A stretch of DNA of 15,204 bases from Prevotella sp. UBA1378 (GTDB lineage: Bacteria; Bacteroidota; Bacteroidia; Bacteroidales; Bacteroidaceae): positions 1 to 15,204 of the forward strand of contig DBRC01000017.1 of assembly GCA_002305505.1 (NCBI GenBank), read 5' to 3'. A program made the position numbers and the translations under genes. Under the pieces are notes generated by a model. That model was not told where the DNA came from and did no database searches. It saw nothing but the letters and a program-made list of their open reading frames with translations. Shown piece by piece: positions 7,601-15,103 of this stretch (within the stretch, counting starts at the first letter, position 1; every line of letters starts with the position of its first letter).

Positions 7601-8483
7601 TGATATTGCTGTTGCCGGGCACATACTCTGTCTCACCGGCCTTTCCGCGCATGATAATACCGCCACCGTCGATACCGAAGACGGTCTTATCCCGATAGTC
7701 GACCGTGGCCATGAGCGAGGCCGGCACCTGTTCGCTGCTCGGGTAGATGCGATTATAACGTATGCTGAACGCCCGGCTTTGATAGCCAATGCCATTGCCA
7801 AAGTAAACCAGCCCGCTGTTACGGCTGTAATAAAGGTTGGCCAAGACTGTAATCGGTATAGCCAAGGCATAGTGGTCGAGCACGGTGTTACCGTCTTCCG
7901 AGAGCAGATAGATACCCTGCGGACCGGCTGCCAGCAGCAGGCCGCCAAGGTAAGGCGTTATAGCATTGTACTGCACACCGTTCTGCGGGATGGGCGTAAA
8001 AACAAAGTTGCCGCGGTGCACATATACCCGACCGCTGTTGTCGATAGCAAACAGGCGCTTGGGCGTCATTACGAAACGGTTTACGCGGAACACGCTTTCT
8101 TTCGTCGCCTTTCTTCCCTCGAACTTGCAGTGATGAAACTTCCCGTCGCCGAACGAATAATAGTCTACCCCGTTCTCCGTGGCTATCCACAGACCGCCAC
8201 CGTCGGACTGCAGGCCACGGATGATATTACTGGCTATCGAGGTCGTATCGGCCTCTTGGTTTCTGAATGTGGTAAACTGCTGCCCGTCGAACCGGCAGAG
8301 GCCGTTGAATGTGCCCAGCCACATGAATCCGCGGGCATCCTGATGGATGCAGCATACGGTGTTGTCGGCCAGTCCTACGGTGTTGTTGAACGACTTGAAA
8401 TACTTTTGCCCCCGCGCGACGTCTGGCACGAGGAGCAATAGTGCAAACAAAAAAGCTATCTTTAAAACTGCCGTTTTATTCAT
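4605..8483 (-). CDS. Hybrid two-component system regulator of the PUL (HTCS)
   Basis: Single-protein sensor and transcription factor of the inner membrane, 1292 residues, the normal HTCS length. Order: signal peptide (1 to about 26); periplasmic two-propeller sensor (about 30-640) with repeated blade motifs such as GFMWLGTFNGL (52-62), DLWIGTYRNGL (309-319) and GNLWMGSYNGL (571-581); Y_Y_Y domain (about 660-745); one membrane span (about 749-772); HisKA with phospho-acceptor His809 (ITHELRTP); HATPase with SDNGIGI (954-960) and GDGLGLS (984-990); receiver with acidic pair Asp1050/Asp1051, phospho-acceptor Asp1093 (ITDIMMPG) and Lys1145; and a C-terminal AraC-type helix-turn-helix domain (about 1195-1292, ending KTGLTPKQYVMRL). 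All key residues are present, so it should be active. In this family a glycan fragment bound in the periplasm triggers phosphorelay and activates the neighbouring susC operon. The ligand is not predictable here. Confidence 0.96.
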   Translation of the reverse strand: MNKTAVLKIAFLFALLLLVPDVARGQKYFKSFNNTVGLADNTVCCIHQDARGFMWLGTFNGLCRFDGQQFTTFRNQEADTTSIASNIIRGLQSDGGGLWIATENGVDYYSFGDGKFHHCKFEGRKATKESVFRVNRFVMTPKRLFAIDNSGRVYVHRGNFVFTPIPQNGVQYNAITPYLGGLLLAAGPQGIYLLSEDGNTVLDHYALAIPITVLANLYYSRNSGLVYFGNGIGYQSRAFSIRYNRIYPSSEQVPASLMATVDYRDKTVFGIDGGGIIMRGKAGETEYVPGNSNISGDAVYSLFVDRDNDLWIGTYRNGLNLYTERFEWFNVISKAGKQLSYDIVTSVVPHGDLLYIGLDGGGLDIYDTKTRERTTLNTANSNLPDNHVVSMTKDTTYLWMAVYTKGLVRCSLRDKQFATYRMPAVETDDDNTWVVCDDGLGNIWVGGPDVFVFRKSAETASHYSPIGRADCTALMRSGDDIWIACRYKGIYRVNRHTRRVVKHYTETSAGSPLPSNNIRYVYADSKGKLWITTEFDGFYCLELATGKLKRYDERQGLLDQNITSISEDEEGNLWMGSYNGLYRYSARSGGFVKQDVDQSVSEYTFGGSCFDGQRMYFSTTKGLVSFAPRQISIPPLCTEVAFLSLSLISSDHTVFDLFTDKDQRIKLAYNQNFFTVKYAVPELISPHRMHFSCKMKGLEREWRELGAAREVSYTNIPPGSYELHVRCIDENGRWAKPSVLYITVTPPWYLALWAKLLWGALALMAVYASVRVYLHNLNIRHRIELAEVEKASEHRLNDAKMNFYTSITHELRTPVFLIAAQLEGLLNERKSILQVPITYIDAIHRNALRLNDLISRVIDFRKIGAENLSLKLERSDVVAFCQNLTEAYTEMFRQKHITYELVSSAPQIMLDFDTLKLEMIISNLISNAFKYTEEGGRVLLTLAEDAGRVIFAVSDNGIGIDEKVRDTIFESFFRSPRGRRQSSGDGLGLSYVKQLVALHGGDISVESEMGKYSVFTFYIPKRDVTEEDAGDVAVARPQNPTATHTLLVIDDKQESVDVIARYLENDFKVLKAYDGEEGLKLAAGCLPDLIITDIMMPGMGGIELLRELKGDKRLQHIPVIIFTACTSEDEMLETLDYGVDAYLTKPASLRLLRKRIDKLLEHPGQQGAVPAGLDARPAPVQSYTKEEQRFLLRCREIIDDNIRNAEFGIDSLADAMAMSHSALYKKIKQMTGMSLIEFVNDYKMYKAVQLFNQGTTNIEAVSEACGFNDVKNFRLMFKRKTGLTPKQYVMRL

Positions 8484-8509
8484 TTGGTTCTCACAATCTT
8501 ATGTCTATG

Positions 8510-8517
8510 CAAAGATA
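8510..8517 (-). promoter_or_regulatory. Predicted -7 box of the HTCS gene
   Basis: On the minus strand TATCTTTG (8517-8510) matches TAnnTTTG exactly and is followed by CA, as in many Bacteroidota promoters. Transcription would start near 8502, some 20 nt before the ATG at 8483. No TTTG lies at the ideal 19-base distance; the nearest TTG is only 14 bases upstream, so the -33 element is weak. This suggests the regulator gene has its own low-level promoter in addition to possible read-through from the sus operon. Confidence 0.5.
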
Positions 8518-8589
8518 CAAAATCTTTACCACAACGACGCCTGTACGGGGTAAGGATGTGTAATTTTTGCTGTGCCGGCCCTGCCTTTC

Positions 8590-8612
8590 CGATAGCTGTC
8601 AGCAGACTATCG
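8590..8612 (-). other. Stem-loop at the end of the beta-helix gene
   Basis: cgatag (8590-8595) pairs with ctatcg (8607-8612) around an 11-base loop, and the stem includes the stop codon of the beta-helix lipoprotein gene. No T-run follows on the minus strand, so it does not look like an efficient intrinsic terminator. It may be an mRNA-end structure or chance. Confidence 0.3.
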
Positions 8613-10157
8613 CTCCATATCCGAGAAAAATTTGCGGATGCTATGCTCATCGACGGCATATACCTGTCGGCCGTATAGCATGCGGGGCTTCATCAGGAGC
8701 CGGAGCGGACGATACCCGGCAGCGTCGGCGGCCAGCACTTTCCGGCTGTATACACTGCTCTCTGTCTGCCGCTCGGCATCGTCGGGCAGCTGGGTGTAAT
8801 CCCCCAAGTACCAGTTGTGCTCGAAGCGGTTGCGTGTAGATTGCGTCATGTCGAAGCGGCTTGGTTCTGCCGTGTAGAAGACGTTGCGCCGTATCGTGGT
8901 GCCGTCGGCATACCCGCCCCAGTTGTCCGAGCAAATCATCGTGCGGTCGATACTGTCGGCCGGTTTGGGGTTCGAGTGCACGATATTGTATTCCACCAGC
9001 GCCTGCTCCACCCTTCCGGCGATATGAATCTGCGGCGAGAACATGCCTTGCCGCGTTGGCTTCGGGCGTATACCGTCGCCGATGCTCACATTGTAACGCA
9101 CCGTGCTATTCTGGTTACCTATGCTGTAACCGCGCTCTTTGCCGTTATCGCAAATCAGTACCATCCCCCCGTAGTTGTCGTGGCTGTAGTTGTACTGTAT
9201 CACCGTGTTCCGGCAGTTGTAGTCGCAGTCGTAGCCTTGGGCGTCCCAAGGGGCTTTATGGTCCGATACCTCATTAAACTGGATGACGGTATCATCGCAG
9301 CTCCACGGCCAGATGCCGGCGGCAGCCTCCGTCGGGGGGAGAATGTCGGGGCAGTTGCGCATGACATTGTACTCGATAAGCGTATTTTCGCAGCCTATCG
9401 GTACGATACCGTCGCCGGGCACTTCCTCTATAAGATTGTTACGTATCACGGTATTCGTATTGGGCAGCCAGTTGTGGCGGCTGTAATAGCCGCTCCAGAT
9501 GATGGCGTTGCGTGCGCAGCGCAGGATATGGCAACTATCGATAAGCAGACTGTCGAAGCGCGAGCCTACAGACTGTCCTTCATTGACAATCAGGATGCCC
9601 GAACCGCCACCTTGCTCCTTCACCAGCGAACCGTTGACATCGCGCACGGTAACGCCTTTTATCCGGATGTTGCGCGACAAGCCGTAGTTGCTGCACTGTA
9701 TCTTCAGACCGGTGCGTCCGGCCTGTCGGCGGCTCCCGTAGTTAACAATCTCGATATCGCTGAGCGTAAGGTAGTCGGAATTATAAACCCTTACGGCATA
9801 CATTGATGTGTCGGTACCGACCACAGAGGGCAGGTCACCCGTGCCATAACTCCCGATGCTTACCGGCTGCGAGGCTGTACCTTTACCCGAAAGCTCCAGC
9901 TGGCCGTAATACGTGCCTCCCCGTTTGAGCAACACCCTGTCGCCCGCTTTCAGGTGGCGCAACTGCTGATGACTTAGCGTTCTCCACGCCCGAGCCTCGG
10001 CAAGTCCACTGTTAGCATCGTTGCCGGCGGCAGCGTCGATGTAATAAGTGGTTGCTACCGGCGGCGGTGCTACCGGCAGTGTGGACGGTTCGCCCGACAC
10101 TGCCGATGAGCACGATGCCAACAGCAATGAGATGAATATGAATGTTTTCGTTTCCAT
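8607..10157 (-). CDS. Parallel beta-helix lipoprotein, candidate polysaccharide lyase or glycosidase
   Basis: 516 residues with a lipoprotein signal (SLLLASC, Cys16 as lipidation site) followed by a Ser/Pro-rich linker to about 36. The YYIDAAAGNDANSG opening (38-51) is typical of secreted parallel beta-helix enzymes. From about 95 to 460 runs a series of short beta-helix rungs, seen as repeats of the type NTVIRNNLIEE, NTLIEYNVMRN, DTVIQFNEVSDH, NTVIQYNYSHDN, STVRYNVSIGD and TTIRRNVFYTA. The conserved-looking surface carries GIWPWSCDD (281-289), WDAQGYDCDYNC (304-315) and YGGMVLICDNG (329-339), rich in Asp, Trp and Cys, which is where an active site would be expected. It is the third gene of the operon, 18 bp after susD. 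I recognise the fold and lipoprotein nature with confidence but cannot assign a CAZy family; a non-catalytic glycan binder is also possible. Confidence 0.85.
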   Translation of the reverse strand: METKTFIFISLLLASCSSAVSGEPSTLPVAPPPVATTYYIDAAAGNDANSGLAEARAWRTLSHQQLRHLKAGDRVLLKRGGTYYGQLELSGKGTASQPVSIGSYGTGDLPSVVGTDTSMYAVRVYNSDYLTLSDIEIVNYGSRRQAGRTGLKIQCSNYGLSRNIRIKGVTVRDVNGSLVKEQGGGSGILIVNEGQSVGSRFDSLLIDSCHILRCARNAIIWSGYYSRHNWLPNTNTVIRNNLIEEVPGDGIVPIGCENTLIEYNVMRNCPDILPPTEAAAGIWPWSCDDTVIQFNEVSDHKAPWDAQGYDCDYNCRNTVIQYNYSHDNYGGMVLICDNGKERGYSIGNQNSTVRYNVSIGDGIRPKPTRQGMFSPQIHIAGRVEQALVEYNIVHSNPKPADSIDRTMICSDNWGGYADGTTIRRNVFYTAEPSRFDMTQSTRNRFEHNWYLGDYTQLPDDAERQTESSVYSRKVLAADAAGYRPLRLLMKPRMLYGRQVYAVDEHSIRKFFSDMER

Positions 10158-10175
10158 GACTGCCTTCTCTTGCCT

Positions 10176-11762
10176 TTACTTCCAAAGAACATGCTGCTCT
10201 AACTGCTTATTGCTGTCGAGCTCACCGGTAGGAATTGGCCATACGTAGTCGCGCTCGCCGTTATAGATACGCTTTTCGTAAGCGAGGTTATAAGCCGTAC
10301 GCTCGGCCTCGACAGCAGCCACGGCCTTGTCGAGCTGGCGCCAGCGGTAGATGTCGAACAGGCGCAAGCCCTCGAAAGCAAGCTCTACCCGGCGTTCGTG
10401 CTTGATGATATCAAGCAGGGCATCCTTCGACAGCCCGCTGCCCTCCACCTTTTCCACTTCGGGCATGTGTGCCCGGCTGCGCACGCGGTTCACCAGTTCC
10501 ACGACGGTTTTCTCGTCGTAGCTGCCCCGCTGCACCATGGCCTCGGCCAGCGACAGCAGCACCTCCGCATAGCGCACCACGTAGAAGTCCTGCCCGTTGT
10601 CCCACGAGTTGCCGGTGTCCGACGGGTCGAAATACTTCATGACATAGACCGTGGAGAACGATGCCGCCGCCCCGCCGTACCATGCCCCGCTTCCGCCCTT
10701 TCCATTCCACGTCATGCCGGGCACGAAGAGGGTGGCATACAAGCGGGGGTCGCGGTTTTGCCAGTGGGCGGCATTGGGCTTGCTCACGTTCAGCTTGCCG
10801 CCCTCCATCTCGCCGTAATCGGTGTCGGCCACCTTGATCCCGTCGGTCTTATAATAGTCGTCGGCCAGATTCAGCGTTCCGTTCATTGCTTCCAGCGGGG
10901 TATTCCAGTGCGCATTAAACCCGCATCCTTCGCCCAGACCAGGCCCCTCGAAACGTACCGAGAAAATGATTTCGGGCGATGTCTGCCCTGCAAGCGTGAA
11001 CAGCTTGGCATAGTCGTCTTCGAGCGAATAACCCAGCTTGAGCACCTCTTGGTAAGCATCCACGGCCACATCCCACTTCTCGTTGTACAAGGCCATGCGA
11101 CCGAGGACGGCGAGGCAGGCCCCTTTGGTTACGCGCCCCAGTTCGGCTTTTTCGGGCAAGTCGTTATAGCAGTGTTGCAGCAGGGCTATTTCGCTTTCCA
11201 CAATCTCTGCGCGCTTTGTGCTGCCGCATTCGGCGCTGCTGATGGAAAGCGGCTCCGTAAGGTAAGGCACATCGTTATAAGTCATCGTCAGATTGGTATA
11301 GATAAGCGCACGGAGCGTTACCGCCTCGGCCTTATAGCGTGCACGGTCGGCATCGGATATGCTCACGCGGTCGATATTTGCGAGCACGTTGTTGCACCGC
11401 TTTATCACCTCGTAATTGTCGGCCCAGTAAGAGCCTACAGCCCACGAACTGGGGCTATGCGTACCGTTGGCGATGTCGTAGCCCTCCATCCATCCGCTCC
11501 AGTTGAAGTGGCCGCCGTTGTCGGTCATGCAATCCATGTTGAGCGGTCCGAAATTCCACGGACCTCCGTTATAGAGCTGACTGCTCTGCAATCCGTCGTA
11601 ACAGGCTGCCAGTGCCATCTTGGCATCGGCGGCGGTTTTCCAGAAAGTGGCCGACGATGATTCCGTCATGGAGTCTTCTTGCAGGAAGCTGTCCGAGCAA
11701 GCTGTAAGCGCAAGCCCAGCTGCCATTAGCATCATTCCGATGTATTTATTTGAATGTATCAT
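10176..11762 (-). CDS. SusD-like (RagB/SusD family) outer-membrane glycan-binding lipoprotein
   Basis: Surface lipoprotein that acts as the lid of the SusC transporter and binds the glycan. From the ATG at 11762 it has 528 residues; a TTG three codons upstream extends the frame but the ATG is the better start, 14 bp after the susC stop. The lipobox LTAC gives Cys22 as lipidation site. The N-terminal half has the helical TPR-like scaffold of the family (for example ATFWKTAADAKMALAACYDG, 38-57, and YKAEAVTLRALIY, 143-155). The C-terminal signature is clear: NRDPRLYATLFVPG (336-349), RYAEVLLSLAEAMVQRG (397-413), VNRVRSRA (424-431) and KHERRVELAFEGLRLFDIYR (454-473). Aromatic residues that could contact glycan are plentiful in the WNFGPLN and HFNWSGWMEGYD regions (69-96). 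The ligand is unknown. Confidence 0.96.
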   Translation of the reverse strand: MIHSNKYIGMMLMAAGLALTACSDSFLQEDSMTESSSATFWKTAADAKMALAACYDGLQSSQLYNGGPWNFGPLNMDCMTDNGGHFNWSGWMEGYDIANGTHSPSSWAVGSYWADNYEVIKRCNNVLANIDRVSISDADRARYKAEAVTLRALIYTNLTMTYNDVPYLTEPLSISSAECGSTKRAEIVESEIALLQHCYNDLPEKAELGRVTKGACLAVLGRMALYNEKWDVAVDAYQEVLKLGYSLEDDYAKLFTLAGQTSPEIIFSVRFEGPGLGEGCGFNAHWNTPLEAMNGTLNLADDYYKTDGIKVADTDYGEMEGGKLNVSKPNAAHWQNRDPRLYATLFVPGMTWNGKGGSGAWYGGAAASFSTVYVMKYFDPSDTGNSWDNGQDFYVVRYAEVLLSLAEAMVQRGSYDEKTVVELVNRVRSRAHMPEVEKVEGSGLSKDALLDIIKHERRVELAFEGLRLFDIYRWRQLDKAVAAVEAERTAYNLAYEKRIYNGERDYVWPIPTGELDSNKQLEQHVLWK

Positions 11763-11776
11763 GGTGAACAATATTT

Positions 11777-14700
11777 TTAGAATTTAACAATGAGTCCGAA
11801 AGAATAGGCTTTTACGTTGGGGTGAACATCGTTGCGCATATCGCCGCTCAGTTTCTCCGGGTCGTAATCGTCGAGCGATGTGAAAGTTATCAGGTTCGAC
11901 CCCGCGAAGTAGAGACGCAGGCTGCTGATACCGGCCTTGGCCAAGAGCGGATAATTTCTGAATGTATAGCCCAGTTCTAAGCTCTTAAGGCGCAGATAAT
12001 CGCCGCTGGTGAGCCAGAACGACGAGTAGCGGTTGTTGATTTCGCCGCCCATGCGGGGCATTGAGGCATCCGTGTTCTCGGCCGACCAGCGGTCGAGCCA
12101 GCGCGAGGTTTTGTTTCCGCCATTAGAGATGGTTGTCTCGTCCCAGTTGAAGCGGTCGAGCCCCGACACGCCCTGCCAGAAAGTGGTAAGGTCGAAGTTT
12201 TTCCATGTGCCACCCAGCGTGAACGAATACTGCAGCTTAGGGAACGGGTTGCCTATAATCTGGCGGTCGGCATCGGTAATGTTTCCGTCGTCGTTAAGGT
12301 CTTCGTACATGATGTCGCCCAGCTGCGGTTCCTGCCCGTTCTGCTTGATAACCACACCTTCCGAGTTGGTGCGCTGAAGGTCGGCTGCCGTGCGGTATAG
12401 TCCGACGGCTTTCAGTCCGTAGTAGGAGCCGATGGCCTCGCCCTCCTTATTGATGGTATTGTTCGAGATATACTCCTGCCCGTTCATGTCGACGATTTTG
12501 TTGCTTACTCCGGCCAGCGAGAATCCGGCCTGCCATGTCCAGTCTCCGCTGCGGTCGTTGTAGCCGGCCGACAGTTCCCAGCCGCGGTTCCTCACCTTCC
12601 CGGCATTCTGGTAAGGCGCGGGGAGCGAGCCGAGGAAGATGGCCGGCATCGGCAATTGCAGCAGAATGTCGGAGGTAACCTTGTTGTACCAGTCGAACAC
12701 CATGCTGATGCGCCCGCCCCAGAACGAAGCGTCTAAGCCGAGGTCGGTAATGGTAGTGGTTTCCCATTTGATGTTCTCGTTAGCGATTTTCGATGTCCGC
12801 ATGCCGATGGTCTTGGTGTCGCCGAAGTAATAGCTGCCTTGCGCGGAGAGGGTCTCGGTGTAGGCGTAATTGCCAATCTCCTGATTCCCCAGCTTACCCC
12901 AGCTGGCGCGCAGCTTCAACGCATTGAGCCACTTGATGCCTTGCATGAAGGCCTCGTTCGACACCACCCATGCTCCCGAGAGCGACGGGAACGTGGCGTA
13001 GCGGTTCTTGCCCGGCAGGCGCGACGAACCGTCGCGGCGTATGTTCAGCTCGAACAGGTAGCGGTCGGCATAGTTGTAATTCAGCCGGCCGAAGAACGAC
13101 TGCAACTTGGTTTCCTCTGCCGAGCCGCCCACCTTGTCGTTCTGCGAGCCGCCGTCGAGCTCATAGATATTGTCGGTGGGGAATCCCTGCCTGCTGGCGG
13201 TGTTCTTGTCCCATCGGCTTTGCTGCACGGAGTGGCCCAGCAGCACGCCCACCGTATGCTCGCCGAACTTATTGTTATAGGTGATGATGTTCTCGTTGAT
13301 GTATCCGGTCTCCAGCCACCGGTAGTCTTCCAGCGTGTTCTGCGTGCCGGCAGGGGCTATCTCTTCGCCTTCGGCATTGTAGACGGCGGAGCCCCGCGGG
13401 CTGTAGGCGGAGGTTTCGTTGGCATAGTACTTATAGGCAAGGCTCGTGCGGAACTTCAGCCCCTTGTAGAGGTCGGCCTCTCCGAACACCTTACCGTCGA
13501 AACGGTAGTGGTCGTTCGACTTGTTGCCGTAATACAGGTTGTAGATGGGGTTTTTGAACACCGTCGACGAAATATTCGGGTTGCCGTCCGTATAAGCGTA
13601 ATGGCCGTTCGAGAACCTCACGGGCACGGTAGGCCGCGTAAACCAGGTGAGCGTGCGCATCAGCCCCTCGCCCGTAACGCTGTTCACGGGCTCCTGTACC
13701 TCCTGTTTCCCGCCAGACAGGTTCAGGCCTATTTTCACGATGCCCAGCTGCGTGTCGATGTTCGAACGGAAATTGTAGCGGGTATTGCCGGTGTTCCGCA
13801 AGATGCCCTCTTGGTTCATGTACTGCACCGACAGCATGTAATGGGTGGTAGCGCTGCCGCCCGAAACGGACAGGTGGTGCTGGTGCATCAAGGCCGGACG
13901 GAACATCTCGCCGGCCCAGTCGGTATCGGCAAAATGGTCGGGGTCGCTGCCGTCGGCCAGTTTTTGCAACATCTCGCCGGTATACGCCTTGCCTGGCTGG
14001 CACTCGTTGTACATCCTCGCCCACTCGTACGAATTGACGAAATCAGGGAGCACCGTAGCCTCCTGCAGGGCAATGCTGCCGGTATAGGTTATCACCGGCC
14101 GCTGCTCGCCGCCCCGCTTCGTGGTCACCAGGATAACGCCGTTGGCAGCCCGCACACCGTAAATGGCGGCCGACGCGGCATCCTTCAGTACCGAGACGCT
14201 CTCGATATCCTCTGCCGGCAGCGACGACATCTGACTGATGGAGCTTTCTATCCCGTCGATGAGCACCATCGGGTTGTTCTTCGAAGCATCGCCCAGCGTA
14301 CCCACACCGCGGATGCGGATTTCGGGGTCGTCGTGCCCGGCCTGCGCACCGTTGGTCTGGAGGACAACGCCCGGAAGCCGCCCCTGCAACAGAGAAGAGG
14401 TGTTGGCTACGGGAATGCCCGACACATCGTCGAACCTAACGGAGGCTACCGAACCGGTAAGGTTGGCCTTCTTCTGCGTGCCGTATCCCACGACCACCAC
14501 CTCGTCCAAGGCCTTTGCGTCTTCCTTCAAGCTCACGTTAAGCGTCTGCCCGGCAGCGAAAGCCACCTCTTCCGTTATATACCCCACCGAGCTGACGGTC
14601 AGCTTCCCCCGGCTTACGTTGCCGAGCGTGAAACGGCCGTTGATGTCGCTCACGGTACCCGTTCCGGTACCGCTTACACGGATTGTGGCGCCGATGATGG

Positions 14701-14872
14701 GTTCGCCGTGCGTGTCGGTCACCGTGCCTTGCACCACACCGCCCTGCTGTACGGCCTGCGCCTTGCCGCTGCCGGCAGCCTGTATCACCGCCGGACATCC
14801 GAGCACCATGGCAGAGACAAGGAACGACGAAAGCACTAATTGCTTCGATGATAATTGCTTCACATTTTTCAT
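11777..14872 (-). CDS. SusC-like TonB-dependent outer-membrane transporter
   Basis: 1031 residues, the usual SusC length. A signal peptide covers about 1-33 (hydrophobic QLVLSSFLVSAMVLGCPAVI, then QAAGS). A carboxypeptidase-regulatory-like domain follows at about 47-117 (GTVTDTHGEPIIGATIRVSG), then the TonB box region DEVVVVGYGTQKKANLTGSV (123-142), and the plug with NTSSLLQGRLPGV (157-169), RIRGVGTLGD (186-195) and SVLKDAASAAIYGVRAANG (227-245). The rest is the 22-stranded barrel, ending in KAYSFGLIVKF with the terminal Phe typical of outer-membrane barrels. No N-terminal STN domain is present, so signalling through an anti-sigma factor is unlikely; this agrees with control by the HTCS. It is the first gene of the PUL operon and overlaps nothing. 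Cys26 in the signal peptide is unusual but does not make a convincing lipobox. The imported glycan is unknown. Confidence 0.97.
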   Translation of the reverse strand: MKNVKQLSSKQLVLSSFLVSAMVLGCPAVIQAAGSGKAQAVQQGGVVQGTVTDTHGEPIIGATIRVSGTGTGTVSDINGRFTLGNVSRGKLTVSSVGYITEEVAFAAGQTLNVSLKEDAKALDEVVVVGYGTQKKANLTGSVASVRFDDVSGIPVANTSSLLQGRLPGVVLQTNGAQAGHDDPEIRIRGVGTLGDASKNNPMVLIDGIESSISQMSSLPAEDIESVSVLKDAASAAIYGVRAANGVILVTTKRGGEQRPVITYTGSIALQEATVLPDFVNSYEWARMYNECQPGKAYTGEMLQKLADGSDPDHFADTDWAGEMFRPALMHQHHLSVSGGSATTHYMLSVQYMNQEGILRNTGNTRYNFRSNIDTQLGIVKIGLNLSGGKQEVQEPVNSVTGEGLMRTLTWFTRPTVPVRFSNGHYAYTDGNPNISSTVFKNPIYNLYYGNKSNDHYRFDGKVFGEADLYKGLKFRTSLAYKYYANETSAYSPRGSAVYNAEGEEIAPAGTQNTLEDYRWLETGYINENIITYNNKFGEHTVGVLLGHSVQQSRWDKNTASRQGFPTDNIYELDGGSQNDKVGGSAEETKLQSFFGRLNYNYADRYLFELNIRRDGSSRLPGKNRYATFPSLSGAWVVSNEAFMQGIKWLNALKLRASWGKLGNQEIGNYAYTETLSAQGSYYFGDTKTIGMRTSKIANENIKWETTTITDLGLDASFWGGRISMVFDWYNKVTSDILLQLPMPAIFLGSLPAPYQNAGKVRNRGWELSAGYNDRSGDWTWQAGFSLAGVSNKIVDMNGQEYISNNTINKEGEAIGSYYGLKAVGLYRTAADLQRTNSEGVVIKQNGQEPQLGDIMYEDLNDDGNITDADRQIIGNPFPKLQYSFTLGGTWKNFDLTTFWQGVSGLDRFNWDETTISNGGNKTSRWLDRWSAENTDASMPRMGGEINNRYSSFWLTSGDYLRLKSLELGYTFRNYPLLAKAGISSLRLYFAGSNLITFTSLDDYDPEKLSGDMRNDVHPNVKAYSFGLIVKF

Positions 14873-14943
14873 CTGAGTCCTGTTTTTTTAGTTAATAATA
14901 TTATTCCGGTAAAAATCTTTGTTGGCCGCGCTGTTGTACACTG

Positions 14944-14951
14944 CAAAATTA
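14944..14951 (-). promoter_or_regulatory. Predicted -7 box of the susC operon
   Basis: On the minus strand TAATTTTG (14951-14944) matches TAnnTTTG exactly. Transcription would start near 14938, giving a leader of about 66 nt to the ATG at 14872. No TTTG is found 19 bases upstream, where the sequence is C-rich (ccccttcc on the minus strand). A missing -33 element beside an intact -7 box is expected for a promoter that needs an activator. Confidence 0.6.
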
Positions 14952-14974
14952 TCGCTTTCTCCCACAATGGAAGG

Positions 14975-15009
14975 GGGTGTTTTTCGTACAAAAAAGGGTG
15001 TTTCTCGTA
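14975..15009 (-). promoter_or_regulatory. Candidate HTCS operator: 14-bp direct repeat with 21-bp spacing
   Basis: Read on the minus strand, TACGAGAAACACCC (15009-14996) and TACGAAAAACACCC (14988-14975) are identical at 13 of 14 bases and separated by 7 bases, a 21-bp period. The promoter-proximal copy ends 23 bases before the -7 box. AraC-type activators commonly bind two direct half-sites two helical turns apart, abutting the -35 region, so this is where the AraC domain of the neighbouring HTCS would be expected to bind. The repeat is seen directly; the identity of the binding protein is inferred. Confidence 0.6.
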
Positions 15010-15033
15010 TTTCCGGGAAAAAGCCGCCAAAAA

Positions 15034-15065
15034 CACCCGCACAAGGGCGCACCCGCACAAGCCTG
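15034..15065. repeat. 16-bp tandem repeat upstream of the susC operator
   Basis: cacccgcacaagggcg (15034-15049) is followed directly by cacccgcacaagcctg (15050-15065); the first 12 bases are identical. It lies 25 bp upstream of the candidate operator, and CACCC is also found in the operator half-sites, so it might contribute extra contacts. No function is shown by the sequence. Confidence 0.55.
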
Positions 15066-15077
15066 TGTTTGGAAAGC

Positions 15078-15093
15078 CTGGCAAAGTGGTAAC
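15078..15093 (+). repeat. Repeat module B, right copy
   Basis: ctggcaaagtggtaac is the exact reverse complement of 216-231. It lies 10 bp before the palindromic dyad (15104-15174) and is followed by a repeated TAAC (taactaac, 15090-15097). At 16 bp the match is too long to be expected by chance between two non-coding regions this small. Confidence 0.7.
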
Positions 15094-15103
15094 TAACGGA
15101 TTG

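Noticed and set aside
7434..8441. A 335-codon open frame on the + strand opposite the HTCS sensor domain
   Set aside because: No recognisable domain, and the HTCS reading frame is complete and motif-rich over the same bases.
11763..11771. TTG start three codons upstream for the SusD-like protein
   Set aside because: The ATG at 11762 gives a standard lipoprotein signal and a normal 14-bp gap to susC; the longer form has no support.
12839..14839. A 666-codon open frame on the + strand opposite susC
   Set aside because: It mirrors the codon structure of the unmistakable susC gene, is rich in Arg, His, Val and Gly without domain motifs, and has no promoter of its own.
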